42,329 nt of DNA, from assembly GCF_018837975.1 (NCBI RefSeq), contig NZ_JAGSOY010000042.1:1-42329 (forward strand), given 5' to 3'. The position numbers and the translations under genes were made by a program. Each line of letters begins with the position of its first letter. Positions within the stretch are counted from its first letter, which is position 1. Source of the stretch: Zooshikella harenae (GTDB lineage: Bacteria > Pseudomonadota > Gammaproteobacteria > Pseudomonadales > Zooshikellaceae). The notes under the pieces were generated by a model. That model saw nothing but the letters and a program-made list of their open reading frames with translations, was not told the DNA's origin and searched no databases. Positions 26,100-34,125 of this stretch are shown here, piece after piece.

Positions 26100-27749
26100 G
26101 TGATAAAGCATCCTCCATTACTTCGCCGCCTATCATTTACGATTGCAGGCATTGTCCTTATGCCTCTATTAGTGCTGATTATTAGTTGGCATGATTTTCA
26201 AACAGAAATTTGGCTACATTTAATTGAAACTCAACTAGGTCGTTTGCTTGCTAATACGCTGTTTTTGCTCGTGGGGGTTGGTCTTGGGGTGATGGTAATT
26301 GGCGTCAGTTTAGCGTGGCTAACAACAATGTGTGACTTTCCTGGACGGAAGTTTTTTGACTGGGCATTAATGTTACCTTTTGCGATTCCTGCGTATGTAT
26401 TGGCGTTTGTTTATCTAGGGTTTTTTGAATTTAGTGGACCTTTACAAACATTATTAAGAGAGTGGTTTGGTACAAGCCGGTTTTTTCCTTCAATTCGCAG
26501 TCCTGGTGGGGTTGTGTTGGTATTGGTGTTAGTTTTTTACCCTTATGTGTATATGTTGGCACGTAGTGCATTTATTACTCAGGGAAGGGGGGCAATGGAT
26601 GCAGCTCGCATTTTAGGGTTAACACCATTTCAAGCCTTTTGGCGGGTTGCACTACCCATCGCGAGACCTGCAATAGCTGCGGGAGTCGGTCTTGCACTTA
26701 TGGAAACGTTAGCGGACTTTGGAACTGTCGCAACATTTAATTACGATACGTTTACGACAGCTATTTATAAAGCCTGGTATGGTTTTTTTAATTTACAAGC
26801 GGCTGCCCAGCTGGCGACTTTATTAATGCTATTTGTGTGTGTGGCGTTTTGGTTAGAGCAGCGGGGCAGGGGGAGTACACAATATGCGTTACAACAGCGC
26901 TCTCATCAGCGTAAACCGTATAAACTAAAAGGTATACAGTGTTACGCTGTATTAATTTATGCCTCGATTGTCTTGGGTTTTGCTTTTATTTTACCAGTAA
27001 CACAATTACTGGTATGGGTTGTGAAGCAGGGAGTACAAGATATTGATAGCCATTTTGCAGGATTAGTAGGGCACTCAATTTTATTGGCCAGTTCGGCAAG
27101 TTTAGCTGTTGTATGTGTTGCCTTAGTATTGAGCTTTGCTAAACGGTTTCATAAAGATCATTGGCTTAAGAAGGCTGTAATGGCGGCAAATTTAGGTTAT
27201 GCACTTCCTGGTTCTGTATTGGCTGTAGGTATTATGTTTGCCTTCAGCCAGGTAGATAATCACCTTCTTATTCCACTTCAAGAGTGGGTTGGTTTACCAG
27301 CGCAGCCGCTACTTTTGGGTAGCTTTCTTGCTTTGCTTTTAGCCTATATTATCCGCTTTATTGCGGTTGCTTTTGGTCCTGTTGATGCGGCTTTACAAAG
27401 TATTCGATCAAGCCTTCATGAAGCAGCTCGAAGTTTAGGTGCAAGTGGACTAGCCATTGTCAGGAGAGTTTATGTTCCGATGCTGGCTCCAGGCTTAATA
27501 ACAGCAGGCATTTTAGTGTTTGTTGATGTAATGAAAGAAATGCCTGCCACTCTTTTAATGCGCCCATTTGGGTGGGATACACTAGCAGTACGGATTTATG
27601 AAATGACATCTGAGGGAGAATGGCAGCGGGCAGCATTACCTGCATTAGCCTTAGTATTAGTTGGACTTATTCCTGTATTTCTTTTGATGAGAAAATCTCG
27701 TTATCGTAATGAAAGTAAGCCAGAATCGACGAATAAATGTGAAAAATAA
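26100..27749 (+). CDS. Ferric iron ABC transporter permease (two fused permease domains)
   Basis: A 549-residue inner-membrane protein with about twelve helices. It is an internal duplication: each half carries an EAA loop, DAARILGLTPFQAFWRVALP (about 162-181) and EAARSLGASG...RRVYVP (about 441-460), which contact the ATPase. This is the FbpB/HitB type permease. The start is GTG with AGGA 13 bases upstream, a long spacing, so the true start could differ slightly. No ATPase gene is next to it; an unlinked ATPase must serve it. A six-base inverted repeat (TACCCC / GGGGTA, 26005-26027) lies in its leader, of unclear meaning. Confidence 0.92.
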   Translation: MIKHPPLLRRLSFTIAGIVLMPLLVLIISWHDFQTEIWLHLIETQLGRLLANTLFLLVGVGLGVMVIGVSLAWLTTMCDFPGRKFFDWALMLPFAIPAYVLAFVYLGFFEFSGPLQTLLREWFGTSRFFPSIRSPGGVVLVLVLVFYPYVYMLARSAFITQGRGAMDAARILGLTPFQAFWRVALPIARPAIAAGVGLALMETLADFGTVATFNYDTFTTAIYKAWYGFFNLQAAAQLATLLMLFVCVAFWLEQRGRGSTQYALQQRSHQRKPYKLKGIQCYAVLIYASIVLGFAFILPVTQLLVWVVKQGVQDIDSHFAGLVGHSILLASSASLAVVCVALVLSFAKRFHKDHWLKKAVMAANLGYALPGSVLAVGIMFAFSQVDNHLLIPLQEWVGLPAQPLLLGSFLALLLAYIIRFIAVAFGPVDAALQSIRSSLHEAARSLGASGLAIVRRVYVPMLAPGLITAGILVFVDVMKEMPATLLMRPFGWDTLAVRIYEMTSEGEWQRAALPALALVLVGLIPVFLLMRKSRYRNESKPESTNKCEK

Positions 27750-27878
27750 CGGAATGGCTATAAAGTATATACGGTAGTACTTGTCATGAGATTTTTGGTT
27801 GCAGTTATGGCAACTGTTGTTTATGGTTAAGACGACAGTTTTACCTCCTTGAACTCAGCATTTGAGAGGACAATAATA

Positions 27879-28271
27879 ATGAGCAGCATACCTGCAGAGT
27901 TGCGTTATGTATCAACCCATGAATGGGTTCGCCTTGAGGACGATAACACCGCTGTGGTTGGTATTACTGACCATGCTCAGGAGTTGCTAGGCGATGTTGT
28001 ATTTATTGAGTTGCCTGATGTTGATGCAACCATTAGTGCAGGTGATGAAGTAGGGACGATTGAATCAGTCAAAGCCGCTTCTGATATGTTTGCACCACTT
28101 TCTGGTGATGTAATTGCTATCAATGAAGATTTGGAAGAAGCGCCTGAACTCGTAAACTCTGACCCGTATGGGGATGGCTGGTTATTTAAAATAAAAATTA
28201 AAGATCAAGTTGAAGTTGATGAGCTGCTGGATGCTGAAGCGTATAGTGAGCTATGCGAAGCAGATGAATAG
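27879..28271 (+). CDS. gcvH: Glycine cleavage system H protein
   Basis: A 130-residue lipoyl carrier that shuttles the methylamine group between the P, T and L proteins of glycine cleavage. The start at 27879 is supported by GAGAGGA eight bases before; the longer frame adds ten residues of no value. Lipoylated Lys65 lies in [21 protein letters not shown] and [13 protein letters not shown] are canonical. It is alone: gcvT and gcvP do not flank it, and I see no glycine riboswitch in the leader. A hairpin terminator follows. Confidence 0.97.
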   Translation: MSSIPAELRYVSTHEWVRLEDDNTAVVGITDHAQELLGDVVFIELPDVDATISAGDEVGTIESVKAASDMFAPLSGDVIAINEDLEEAPELVNSDPYGDGWLFKIKIKDQVEVDELLDAEAYSELCEADE

Positions 28272-28305
28272 TGGCTAAAGATCGCAACTTAAATCTTTTA
28301 TTAAA

Positions 28306-28338
28306 AATGAGCAGTTACGCTGCTCATTGTGTGTTTTA
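28306..28338 (+). terminator. Intrinsic terminator after gcvH
   Basis: Perfect nine-base stem AATGAGCAG / CTGCTCATT with a TTACG loop, followed by GTGTGTTTT. It lies 35 bases past the gcvH stop. Confidence 0.75.
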
Positions 28339-28399
28339 ACTCAAATTATTGGCGCTTAATCTGTGGCATGAGTGCTAATCCTCTGCTTTAGTGTTGCTT

Positions 28400-28469
28400 A
28401 GGCACGACATCTACATAATACAATATGAGTTTTGCCCCCATATCCCACTTCTTAGACGTTGTCGTGCCT
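28400..28469. repeat. Spaced perfect inverted repeat (10-bp arms)
   Basis: AGGCACGACA (28400-28409) and TGTCGTGCCT (28460-28469) bracket 50 bases in a non-coding stretch after gcvH. It could be a structured small RNA, a degenerate mobile-element pair of ends or a regulator site. No family is recognised. Confidence 0.55.
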
Positions 28470-28538
28470 CTGATACTATTTCAATGACGCTTTCAAATAT
28501 GTTTAAAAACACAGCTTTTTATAAGTATTTCACTTAGA

Positions 28539-28757
28539 TTATAAGAGTCGATAGCCTATAAAAAATAGATTTCTTTCAAAGTCTTGCGCTGTATTTTCTC
28601 TTAAGAAGCAACTATTAACATTTTGTTCTGTCAAACAAAAGTACATTTGTTTTGGTGTAATTTTTGCTTGAATTTTCATAGGAGTGCCTAACATAGCAAA
28701 TGCATCAAAATTACAGTGTATAGCTGCTTGAGTGACACCATCAGCTGTTTTTATCAT
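28539..28757 (-). CDS. Small protein of unknown function (72 aa)
   Basis: A 72-residue soluble protein without signal peptide or helix-turn-helix. It has three cysteines (CNFD, YFCLTE, SCFL) not spaced as a zinc site. GAGA eight bases before the ATG is an acceptable ribosome site. It is divergent from the NlpC/P60 lipoprotein gene. Nothing identifies its role, and it could be a chance frame. Confidence 0.45.
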   Translation of the reverse strand: MIKTADGVTQAAIHCNFDAFAMLGTPMKIQAKITPKQMYFCLTEQNVNSCFLRENTAQDFERNLFFIGYRLL

Positions 28758-28842
28758 TTGTAATCTCTAACTAGACGAAAATCCGGAGAGATTATAGAGA
28801 GAAGTATCCTTTTAAATTATGCAACATGTGGAGTCGTTGCCT

Positions 28843-29313
28843 ATGGTGTTTCGAATATTTAAGTTAGTAGTACTTATTGCCACCTTACAAATTACAGGAT
28901 GTGTTGTTTTTACCGGGGATGAAGATTTATCTTCTCAAAATGAAGTTAAGACGTTATTAAATAACCATTATCAAAACTGGCAGGGAACACCTTACCGTTA
29001 TGGTGGCACAACTAAAAATGGCATTGATTGCTCCGCCTTTATCCAGCAAACTTATAAAAAGCTGTTTGATGTAAAATTACCTCGTTCTTCCAGAAGCCAA
29101 ATAAAAGTAGGAAAGCGGGTGCCGTATAGCCAGGCTATGTATGGTGATTTGGTTTTTTTTCATAATGGTCGAAAAGTAAGCCATGTTGGTATTTTTATGG
29201 GAGAAAGTAAATTTTTACATGTTTCAACCCGCAAAGGCGTCACTATTTCAAGTATTAACAGTAAGTATTGGTCAAAGCGACTCTATCGAGTGAATCGCGT
29301 ACTTGCTAATTAG
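28843..29313 (+). CDS. NlpC/P60 family lipoprotein, probable peptidoglycan endopeptidase
   Basis: A 156-residue lipoprotein. The start at 28843 is preferred over the ATG 24 bases upstream because GGAG lies nine bases before it and the product then has a compact signal (MVFRIFKLVV) with lipobox ITGC and lipidated Cys20. The NlpC/P60 domain carries catalytic Cys63 (GIDCSAFIQQTY), His114 (SHVGIFMG) and His126 (FLHVS). Preceding TPYRYGGTTKNG and middle LPRSSRSQ are family features. It resembles E. coli MepS/NlpC, which cut peptide cross-links in the cell wall; which of these it equals cannot be told. An Asn-rich acidic linker joins the lipid anchor to the domain. Confidence 0.93.
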   Translation: MVFRIFKLVVLIATLQITGCVVFTGDEDLSSQNEVKTLLNNHYQNWQGTPYRYGGTTKNGIDCSAFIQQTYKKLFDVKLPRSSRSQIKVGKRVPYSQAMYGDLVFFHNGRKVSHVGIFMGESKFLHVSTRKGVTISSINSKYWSKRLYRVNRVLAN

Positions 29314-29869
29314 TTATTTCGGTAAATACTTAACTCAATTTACTATTAATTCCCCATAACAGTGAAAATTAATCATACTTGTATGTCGTTCTATACCAAA
29401 TACGTTATGTATCGTCACTAAATACTCAATTATGATGACTTAATACCTATCAAAAGAGTACCAAGGAAGGTAGGTTATTCAGCCATGTCTGACAGAATGA
29501 ATAAATTAAAATAACTAACTGGTCACTTACTAACTTCCCTGCTTAATAGCGTAAAGGTTGTTTACGGGAAAAATAAAATCGTTTTCTTTGTGCAAAAATT
29601 TTATTGATTCTGATCAATAAAATACTTTCACTCTTTTAGTGTCGTATGCTGAATGCCATATCTGTCCTGCATTTAATTGTTTCAAAAATATAAATACGCA
29701 CAATTACTTACCAATTTTCGGTTTTATTATTTAATTATCTGTCCTATTATAACAGCATAAAGAGAATTTAAAGCCCAGTTGATTTTAAGACTTTAATCAA
29801 AGGGAAAAAGAAAAAAATAAAGTCATAAAAAAACAGCACTAAAAATATACTACATAAGGAGATGTAGCC
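29314..29869. other. AT-rich gap of 556 bases
   Basis: Between the NlpC/P60 gene and the next exported protein. No frame, RNA gene or clear repeat is supportable. The last 30 bases hold the AAGGAGAT ribosome site of the next gene. Confidence 0.45.
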
Positions 29870-30424
29870 ATGAAAACTTTAAAACTCAGCAAAAAACTTA
29901 TTGGTGTTATGCTTATCAGCATGGTTCCTGCAATAGGTTGTGCAGATCAATTCTTTAGAATGAATGTTGGAGATAGTTTGACTTATGTCAACTCCGAAAA
30001 TAACCATGATGTCATTCAAAGTAAAATAATGAATGAAAATAATGGTTGGTATAAATTCAATCAATTTGCAGGGTTAGGCAAACAATGGCTTAAAGCTAAT
30101 GAAAAAGGTCAAATTTATATTTGGAATGAGTATGACCAAAAAGTTAATTTAATGACTGATTTTTCAGCGGGCATTGGTTTTTCAAGTGATGTTAAATTCT
30201 TCTGTGCTGACAAAACTGTTATCTATGAAAAATATGGTCAGCTAACTACTAAAGCAGGAACTTTTGATAATGTTACTCACTTGAAGTTGACTGGTGGATG
30301 CTATGATGCTGGAGTCAGTGACATATGGTTTGCAGAAGCTGTTGGTGTAATCAAGTGGACTGAGATGACATTCGCTGGTAGCAGGAATTTTGAATTGTTG
30401 GGTAAAAACAACCCAGGACTTTAG
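29870..30424 (+). CDS. Exported protein of unknown function (184 aa)
   Basis: A signal peptide (MKTLKLSKKLIGVMLISMVPAIG) ends near GCADQ; Cys24 could be a lipobox-like cysteine (AIGC), so lipidation is possible. The mature chain is beta-rich with many aromatic residues, GWYKFNQF and KQWLKANEKGQIYIWNEY among them. The segment GVSDIWFAEAVGVIKW resembles the FAxGVGLVK strand found in several families of periplasmic and lipoprotein beta-domains. Two further cysteines (FFCAD, GGCYD) may pair. The ribosome site AAGGAGAT is strong. It converges on tRNA-Thr. Family unknown. Confidence 0.75.
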   Translation: MKTLKLSKKLIGVMLISMVPAIGCADQFFRMNVGDSLTYVNSENNHDVIQSKIMNENNGWYKFNQFAGLGKQWLKANEKGQIYIWNEYDQKVNLMTDFSAGIGFSSDVKFFCADKTVIYEKYGQLTTKAGTFDNVTHLKLTGGCYDAGVSDIWFAEAVGVIKWTEMTFAGSRNFELLGKNNPGL

Positions 30425-30465
30425 TGACTAGATGTCAGAGTCAAACAGAAGGATAAAATGAGATA

Positions 30466-30541
<76 letters not shown>

Positions 30542-30555
30542 AATGGAGAGTGCAG

Positions 30556-30584
30556 ATGTTAGTTTGGATAAGTGAATATGTCAA
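30556..30584 (-). promoter_or_regulatory. tRNA-Thr promoter
   Basis: Minus strand: perfect -35 TTGACA (30584-30579), 17-base spacer, -10 TAACAT (30561-30556, 4 of 6). Predicted start about eight bases before the mature tRNA end. Confidence 0.7.
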
Positions 30585-30654
30585 TAGCTCATAGGTGTTC
30601 AAAATATGTCCATTAGATATTGCTGTGCATAGAAGGAACGTCAATGCAAGAAGC

Positions 30655-30690
30655 AAAAAAATAGCGAGCCCATGGGTAATGGGTTCGCTA
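30655..30690 (-). terminator. Intrinsic terminator (minus strand)
   Basis: An 11-12 bp stem, AGCGAACCCAT / ATGGGCTCGCT on the minus strand with a TACCC loop, followed by seven T. It insulates the tRNA promoter from the upstream diguanylate cyclase transcript. Confidence 0.88.
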
Positions 30691-30949
30691 GATTAGTTAA
30701 AAGTTTGTATAAATAAATGAGGTAATTAAAGGTTTATGTAAAGTGTCCTTTTAGGACTGTCCAGTTATTGAATTTCACCAACGCTCTTAGCGTTTAAACA
30801 CAGCTTACCAAGACAATATGCTTTCCCACTTTTGTGCGCATTCCATGCTTTTAATGCTTCAGAACATCAGCCTTATCTTCCTTAATGCGGCTTTACAATA
30901 AAGAGCTGACGCAGTTTATTATGGCAAAAAAATAAAATGATAGCATAAG
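30691..30949. other. Non-coding stretch with a possible coding relic
   Basis: On the minus strand about 30 codons ending near 30767 read as plausible protein (for example ALKAWNAHKSGKAY) but lack a start and are preceded by stops. This may be a relic of a lost gene. A five-base hairpin AACGC/GCGTT (30779-30793) is inside it. Confidence 0.25.
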
Positions 30950-31906
30950 CTAGATTTGGACTGAACTTGTAGGAAATTGGCCGTACTTATTAGGTGAGAT
31001 GGCGACAATCTGATTTCTTCCCCTTTCTTTAGCGGTATAAAGCGCTGCATCAGCTTTAGTTAATAAGTCGTTGATGGTAAAAGTATTAATATGGTCTTGG
31101 TTTGAGGCTGCACCAATGCTTATTGAAACGAAGGGGCTTACAGAGCTAGCTTTGTGAGGTATTTCTAAGTTCAGAACAGCTTGTCTTAGCTGTTGAGCGA
31201 TTAAACGAGCACCATCCAAGTCAGTCATAGGAAGGAGAACTACAAATTCTTCTCCACCAAATCGACATATGTAATCTAGAGGGCGTTTAAGATTGTTTTT
31301 CAACGCCTGGGCTATTGTTACAAGACAGTGATCACCTTCCAAGTGTCCATAGTTATCGTTGTATTGTTTAAAAAAATCAACATCAATCATTAAGATGCTC
31401 AAAGCTTTTTGTTCTCGTCGACAACGCTTTAACTCCCTTTCAGATACGTCATAGAATCCACTGCGATTGGCTACACCAGTTAATACATCAGTTTTGCTTA
31501 AGCTTTGTAACTGACTATTCATCATATGGAGTTTGCGTTGTATATCAACTATTCTCTGCATTGCACGTATTTGAGCATGAACCAAAATAGGCTTTAATGG
31601 TTTAGTTAAAATGCCATCGCCTCCTGCACTAAGTGCTTCAGCAAACTCTTTGTCATTTTCTGTTGCACTAATAAAAATGATTGGTAGCCACTCAGATTGT
31701 TGTTCTCTGATGATTTTAGCTGTTTCTATACCATTGAGATCAGGCATTTGAATATCCATGAAAATCATATCGATTTCATGGTTTTTCATATAAGAAAGTG
31801 CTTCATGACCATCACATACAGCATGTACTGTATGACCAGTATCACTAATAACCTTTTGCAGAAAAAACCTTATTGAAGGTGTATCATCAGCAATAAGTAT
31901 ATTCAA
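30950..31906 (-). CDS. Response regulator diguanylate cyclase (REC-GGDEF)
   Basis: A 318-residue c-di-GMP synthase of the PleD/WspR kind. The receiver domain (1-120) has Asp7/Asp8, phosphoacceptor Asp51 (IFMDIQMPDLNG) and Lys102 (LTKPLKP). The GGDEF domain (about 135-310) has an intact active site GGEEF (217-221) and an inhibitory RxxD (Arg208-Asp211) five residues before it. Phosphorylation presumably drives dimerisation and cyclase activity. No kinase gene adjoins. It is divergent from a PilZ c-di-GMP receptor gene 523 bases away. Confidence 0.95.
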   Translation of the reverse strand: MNILIADDTPSIRFFLQKVISDTGHTVHAVCDGHEALSYMKNHEIDMIFMDIQMPDLNGIETAKIIREQQSEWLPIIFISATENDKEFAEALSAGGDGILTKPLKPILVHAQIRAMQRIVDIQRKLHMMNSQLQSLSKTDVLTGVANRSGFYDVSERELKRCRREQKALSILMIDVDFFKQYNDNYGHLEGDHCLVTIAQALKNNLKRPLDYICRFGGEEFVVLLPMTDLDGARLIAQQLRQAVLNLEIPHKASSVSPFVSISIGAASNQDHINTFTINDLLTKADAALYTAKERGRNQIVAISPNKYGQFPTSSVQI

Positions 31907-32429
31907 GTGTTAACCTTGATCCAATAATCATATGACAAAGTCTGTCTTATAATTATATACGTTTATGAATGATGCTAAGTAAAAAAATAGAATGAAACAT
32001 ATATTGCATTTCGGGATAAATAGAAATTTTATATAACACATTAAAATTATTTTAAGCTTTATGCATAAACCGATTAGTCTAACCTGAATTATATAACTTT
32101 AGAACTTTTTGCAGGAAACAAGCAATGACATAGTTTGAGGAAGTACTAATAAACAATACTATTGAAGCAAAGAAAAATGTAGAGGATGGATATAAAGTAT
32201 TTTGCATATATTATATTTGTATGACAATTAAGTGAGTGCAGTATGATTTGCTATGCTTTTCACGAATCATTTGCCGAGGAGCTTTTAACTGCTGCCCTAA
32301 AACCCTTCGTCAAGGGGATAGTCTGTGAATAAATACTCAAGTTGAATTGTTATTATAAATTATGACCATCTAAAAAGCGAAGTCGAATGAGACTCATCTT
32401 TAGAACCTTGATATTCAAAGGTAGTATTA
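31907..32429. other. Intergenic region between divergent c-di-GMP genes
   Basis: A 523-base AT-rich region. It includes a 29-codon plus-strand frame (32243-32332, starts MICYAFHESF) with no good ribosome site, and a small CCCTT/AAGGG hairpin within it. The pieces do not match the c-di-GMP (GEMM) riboswitch core that I looked for. Promoters for both flanking genes must lie here but none is clear. Confidence 0.35.
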
Positions 32430-33167
32430 ATGTTTAGTATGTTGAGGTGGTTTAAGCAATCAGCAGAGAAAGAGAAAGATTTAGTATCTTTCCATGTTCT
32501 AAGCAGGTTATGTCGGGATCATAGCTTTATTAATGTGAAAATTAATGACGATGAACATATCTTTCGAAGTATGATACTTATGGTTGATCCACAGGAAGAG
32601 TTTGTACTTATTGATGACTTATATCCACCAGCGCCTGAAGGTTTCATCAACGATGGCTGCAAAGTTAAAGTAGATTGTTCTGAGCGTGGCCATAAGACTC
32701 ATTTTGTTACAACACTAATGTCTATTGAGTCATTTGAAGATATGCCAGCTTTAAAGCTTGATCTACCAGAAACATTACAGCATTCGCAAAGACGTTCAGA
32801 TTATAGAGTGTGTATTTCTCAATCTGAATATCTAAAAGTTGTATTAAGTGGCTTTGGTACTAAGGTCGTCAATGGCCGAATACTAGATTTGTCAACAAAA
32901 GGGATACAAATTAAGTTTGCAGGTCCCATACCTGAAGGTATTCGTCAGGATGTTATTGTTAATAATTGTATGTTTACCTTACCTGATGGAACAAGTATTA
33001 AATGCCGAATTCTGGTAAGTCATGCTAGGTGCTATCGAAAACCTATTACATATACTTTAGTAGGGGGGAGGTTAATAGACTTGCCATCTAAAATGCAGAA
33101 AAAAATGGACCAATTTATTTTTAAAATACAGAGAGAACAACGTAGGAGGGAGCTTGATAATAACTAA
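32430..33167 (+). CDS. PilZ domain c-di-GMP receptor, YcgR-like
   Basis: A 245-residue soluble protein. The N-terminal YcgR-like beta domain spans about 20-115 and the PilZ domain about 118-235. Both c-di-GMP-binding motifs are present: RxxxR at Arg122-Arg126 (RRSDYR) and DxSxxG at Asp153-Gly158 (DLSTKG). It probably modulates motility or exopolysaccharide machinery when c-di-GMP rises. AAAGG eight bases upstream of the ATG is the ribosome site. It is divergent from the REC-GGDEF gene, so synthase and receptor are neighbours. Confidence 0.93.
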   Translation: MFSMLRWFKQSAEKEKDLVSFHVLSRLCRDHSFINVKINDDEHIFRSMILMVDPQEEFVLIDDLYPPAPEGFINDGCKVKVDCSERGHKTHFVTTLMSIESFEDMPALKLDLPETLQHSQRRSDYRVCISQSEYLKVVLSGFGTKVVNGRILDLSTKGIQIKFAGPIPEGIRQDVIVNNCMFTLPDGTSIKCRILVSHARCYRKPITYTLVGGRLIDLPSKMQKKMDQFIFKIQREQRRRELDNN

Positions 33168-33204
33168 AATATAAGCTGGCTTATTATATTTAAGGTACAT
33201 CAAA

Positions 33205-33456
33205 ATGAATAGCTATGATAAGGGAATATATAGTAAGTTTAGAAAAAATAGGATTTTAGCCTGGATGCTTATTGTGGGTGTTTCAATTCTTGTTTTTTCA
33301 ATACCATTTGGGATCTTAATTGGTATTCTTTACAATTATATTGAGCGAGAGATGATGGTTGCTATTTGGGTTGGTTTGAAAAGCACCTTGTTTTTTATTT
33401 TTATGGGGATTGTAATATGTCTTATTTCTGCAGTATCTCTAAACTCAAAACGATAA
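33205..33456 (+). CDS. Small two-span membrane protein (83 aa)
   Basis: Two hydrophobic helices (about 18-42 and 54-76) with a basic N-terminus and SLNSKR tail. AAGGT nine bases upstream supports translation. It follows the PilZ gene by 37 bases in the same direction and may share its transcript. Its end overlaps the next gene's end by 12 bases, tail to tail. No family is recognised. Confidence 0.6.
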   Translation: MNSYDKGIYSKFRKNRILAWMLIVGVSILVFSIPFGILIGILYNYIEREMMVAIWVGLKSTLFFIFMGIVICLISAVSLNSKR

Positions 33457-33915
33457 ACCTTTTTTAATATCTTTTTCTTTTTTATTCAGTCTATCTAGGA
33501 GCTTTGATGTGCTTTGTTGGCGCTTTATATAGACAAAATGTCGTAACAGAAATGATAGATTATACACTATGTGACCACTATAAAGTATAAATATGACAAA
33601 CAAAGTTAAGTTGATTATATCTTGACCTATAATAATTAGTTGAAAATAATGTAAAAGAAAAATAACAGCTTGAAGTGAAATCCCATAAAGAGCAGGCTTG
33701 ATACAATTTGTTAGTTGTAGCTTTTGCGAGAGATTGTTCCTCATCATTGTAACCTTTTCCGTTAATTGCTTTGCTATTAGTAGTAACTCTACCTTCTTCT
33801 TACTATTACCATGAAAAAAGTAGAAAATAAAGATTTCTCTTGGGAAAAGTGGTACAAGAATTGACGTTGTGAGAAATATGAAAGATATAATGATTAAAGT
33901 GTAGTATAGGTCCAT
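33445..33915 (-). CDS. Membrane protein of unknown function (156 aa)
   Basis: Predicted helices at about residues 3-24, 74-93 and 97-118, a basic cytoplasmic loop (NSKKKVELLLIAKQLTEKV) between the first two, and a strongly basic C-terminus (RLNKKEKDIKKG). AAGGTG nine bases before the ATG is a good ribosome site. It overlaps the preceding small membrane gene at the 3' ends. I do not recognise the family. Confidence 0.65.
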   Translation of the reverse strand: MDLYYTLIIISFIFLTTSILVPLFPREIFIFYFFHGNSKKKVELLLIAKQLTEKVTMMRNNLSQKLQLTNCIKPALYGISLQAVIFLLHYFQLIIIGQDIINLTLFVIFILYSGHIVYNLSFLLRHFVYIKRQQSTSKLLDRLNKKEKDIKKGLSF

Positions 33916-34125
33916 TATTTTTCACCTTGTTATAAAAGGCTGTATTCTACACCTTGCAAGTGTAATGCAAAAAGATAAAAACCACTAGAAGCATGTTGCT
34001 ATTTTCTAAAGATAAAGATTAATATACAATCTATAACTGGATAAAAAATGGTAAGAATAATATATTTTTATAACAAATATATTTCAGTTTGATTTATAAT
34101 TCTGTTAGCTAATTCTTAGCTAAGA

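Noticed and set aside
27750..27878. Glycine riboswitch before gcvH
   Set aside because: No tandem glycine-aptamer core could be seen in the short leader.
31907..32429. c-di-GMP riboswitch before the PilZ gene
   Set aside because: The conserved GEMM core sequences are not present.
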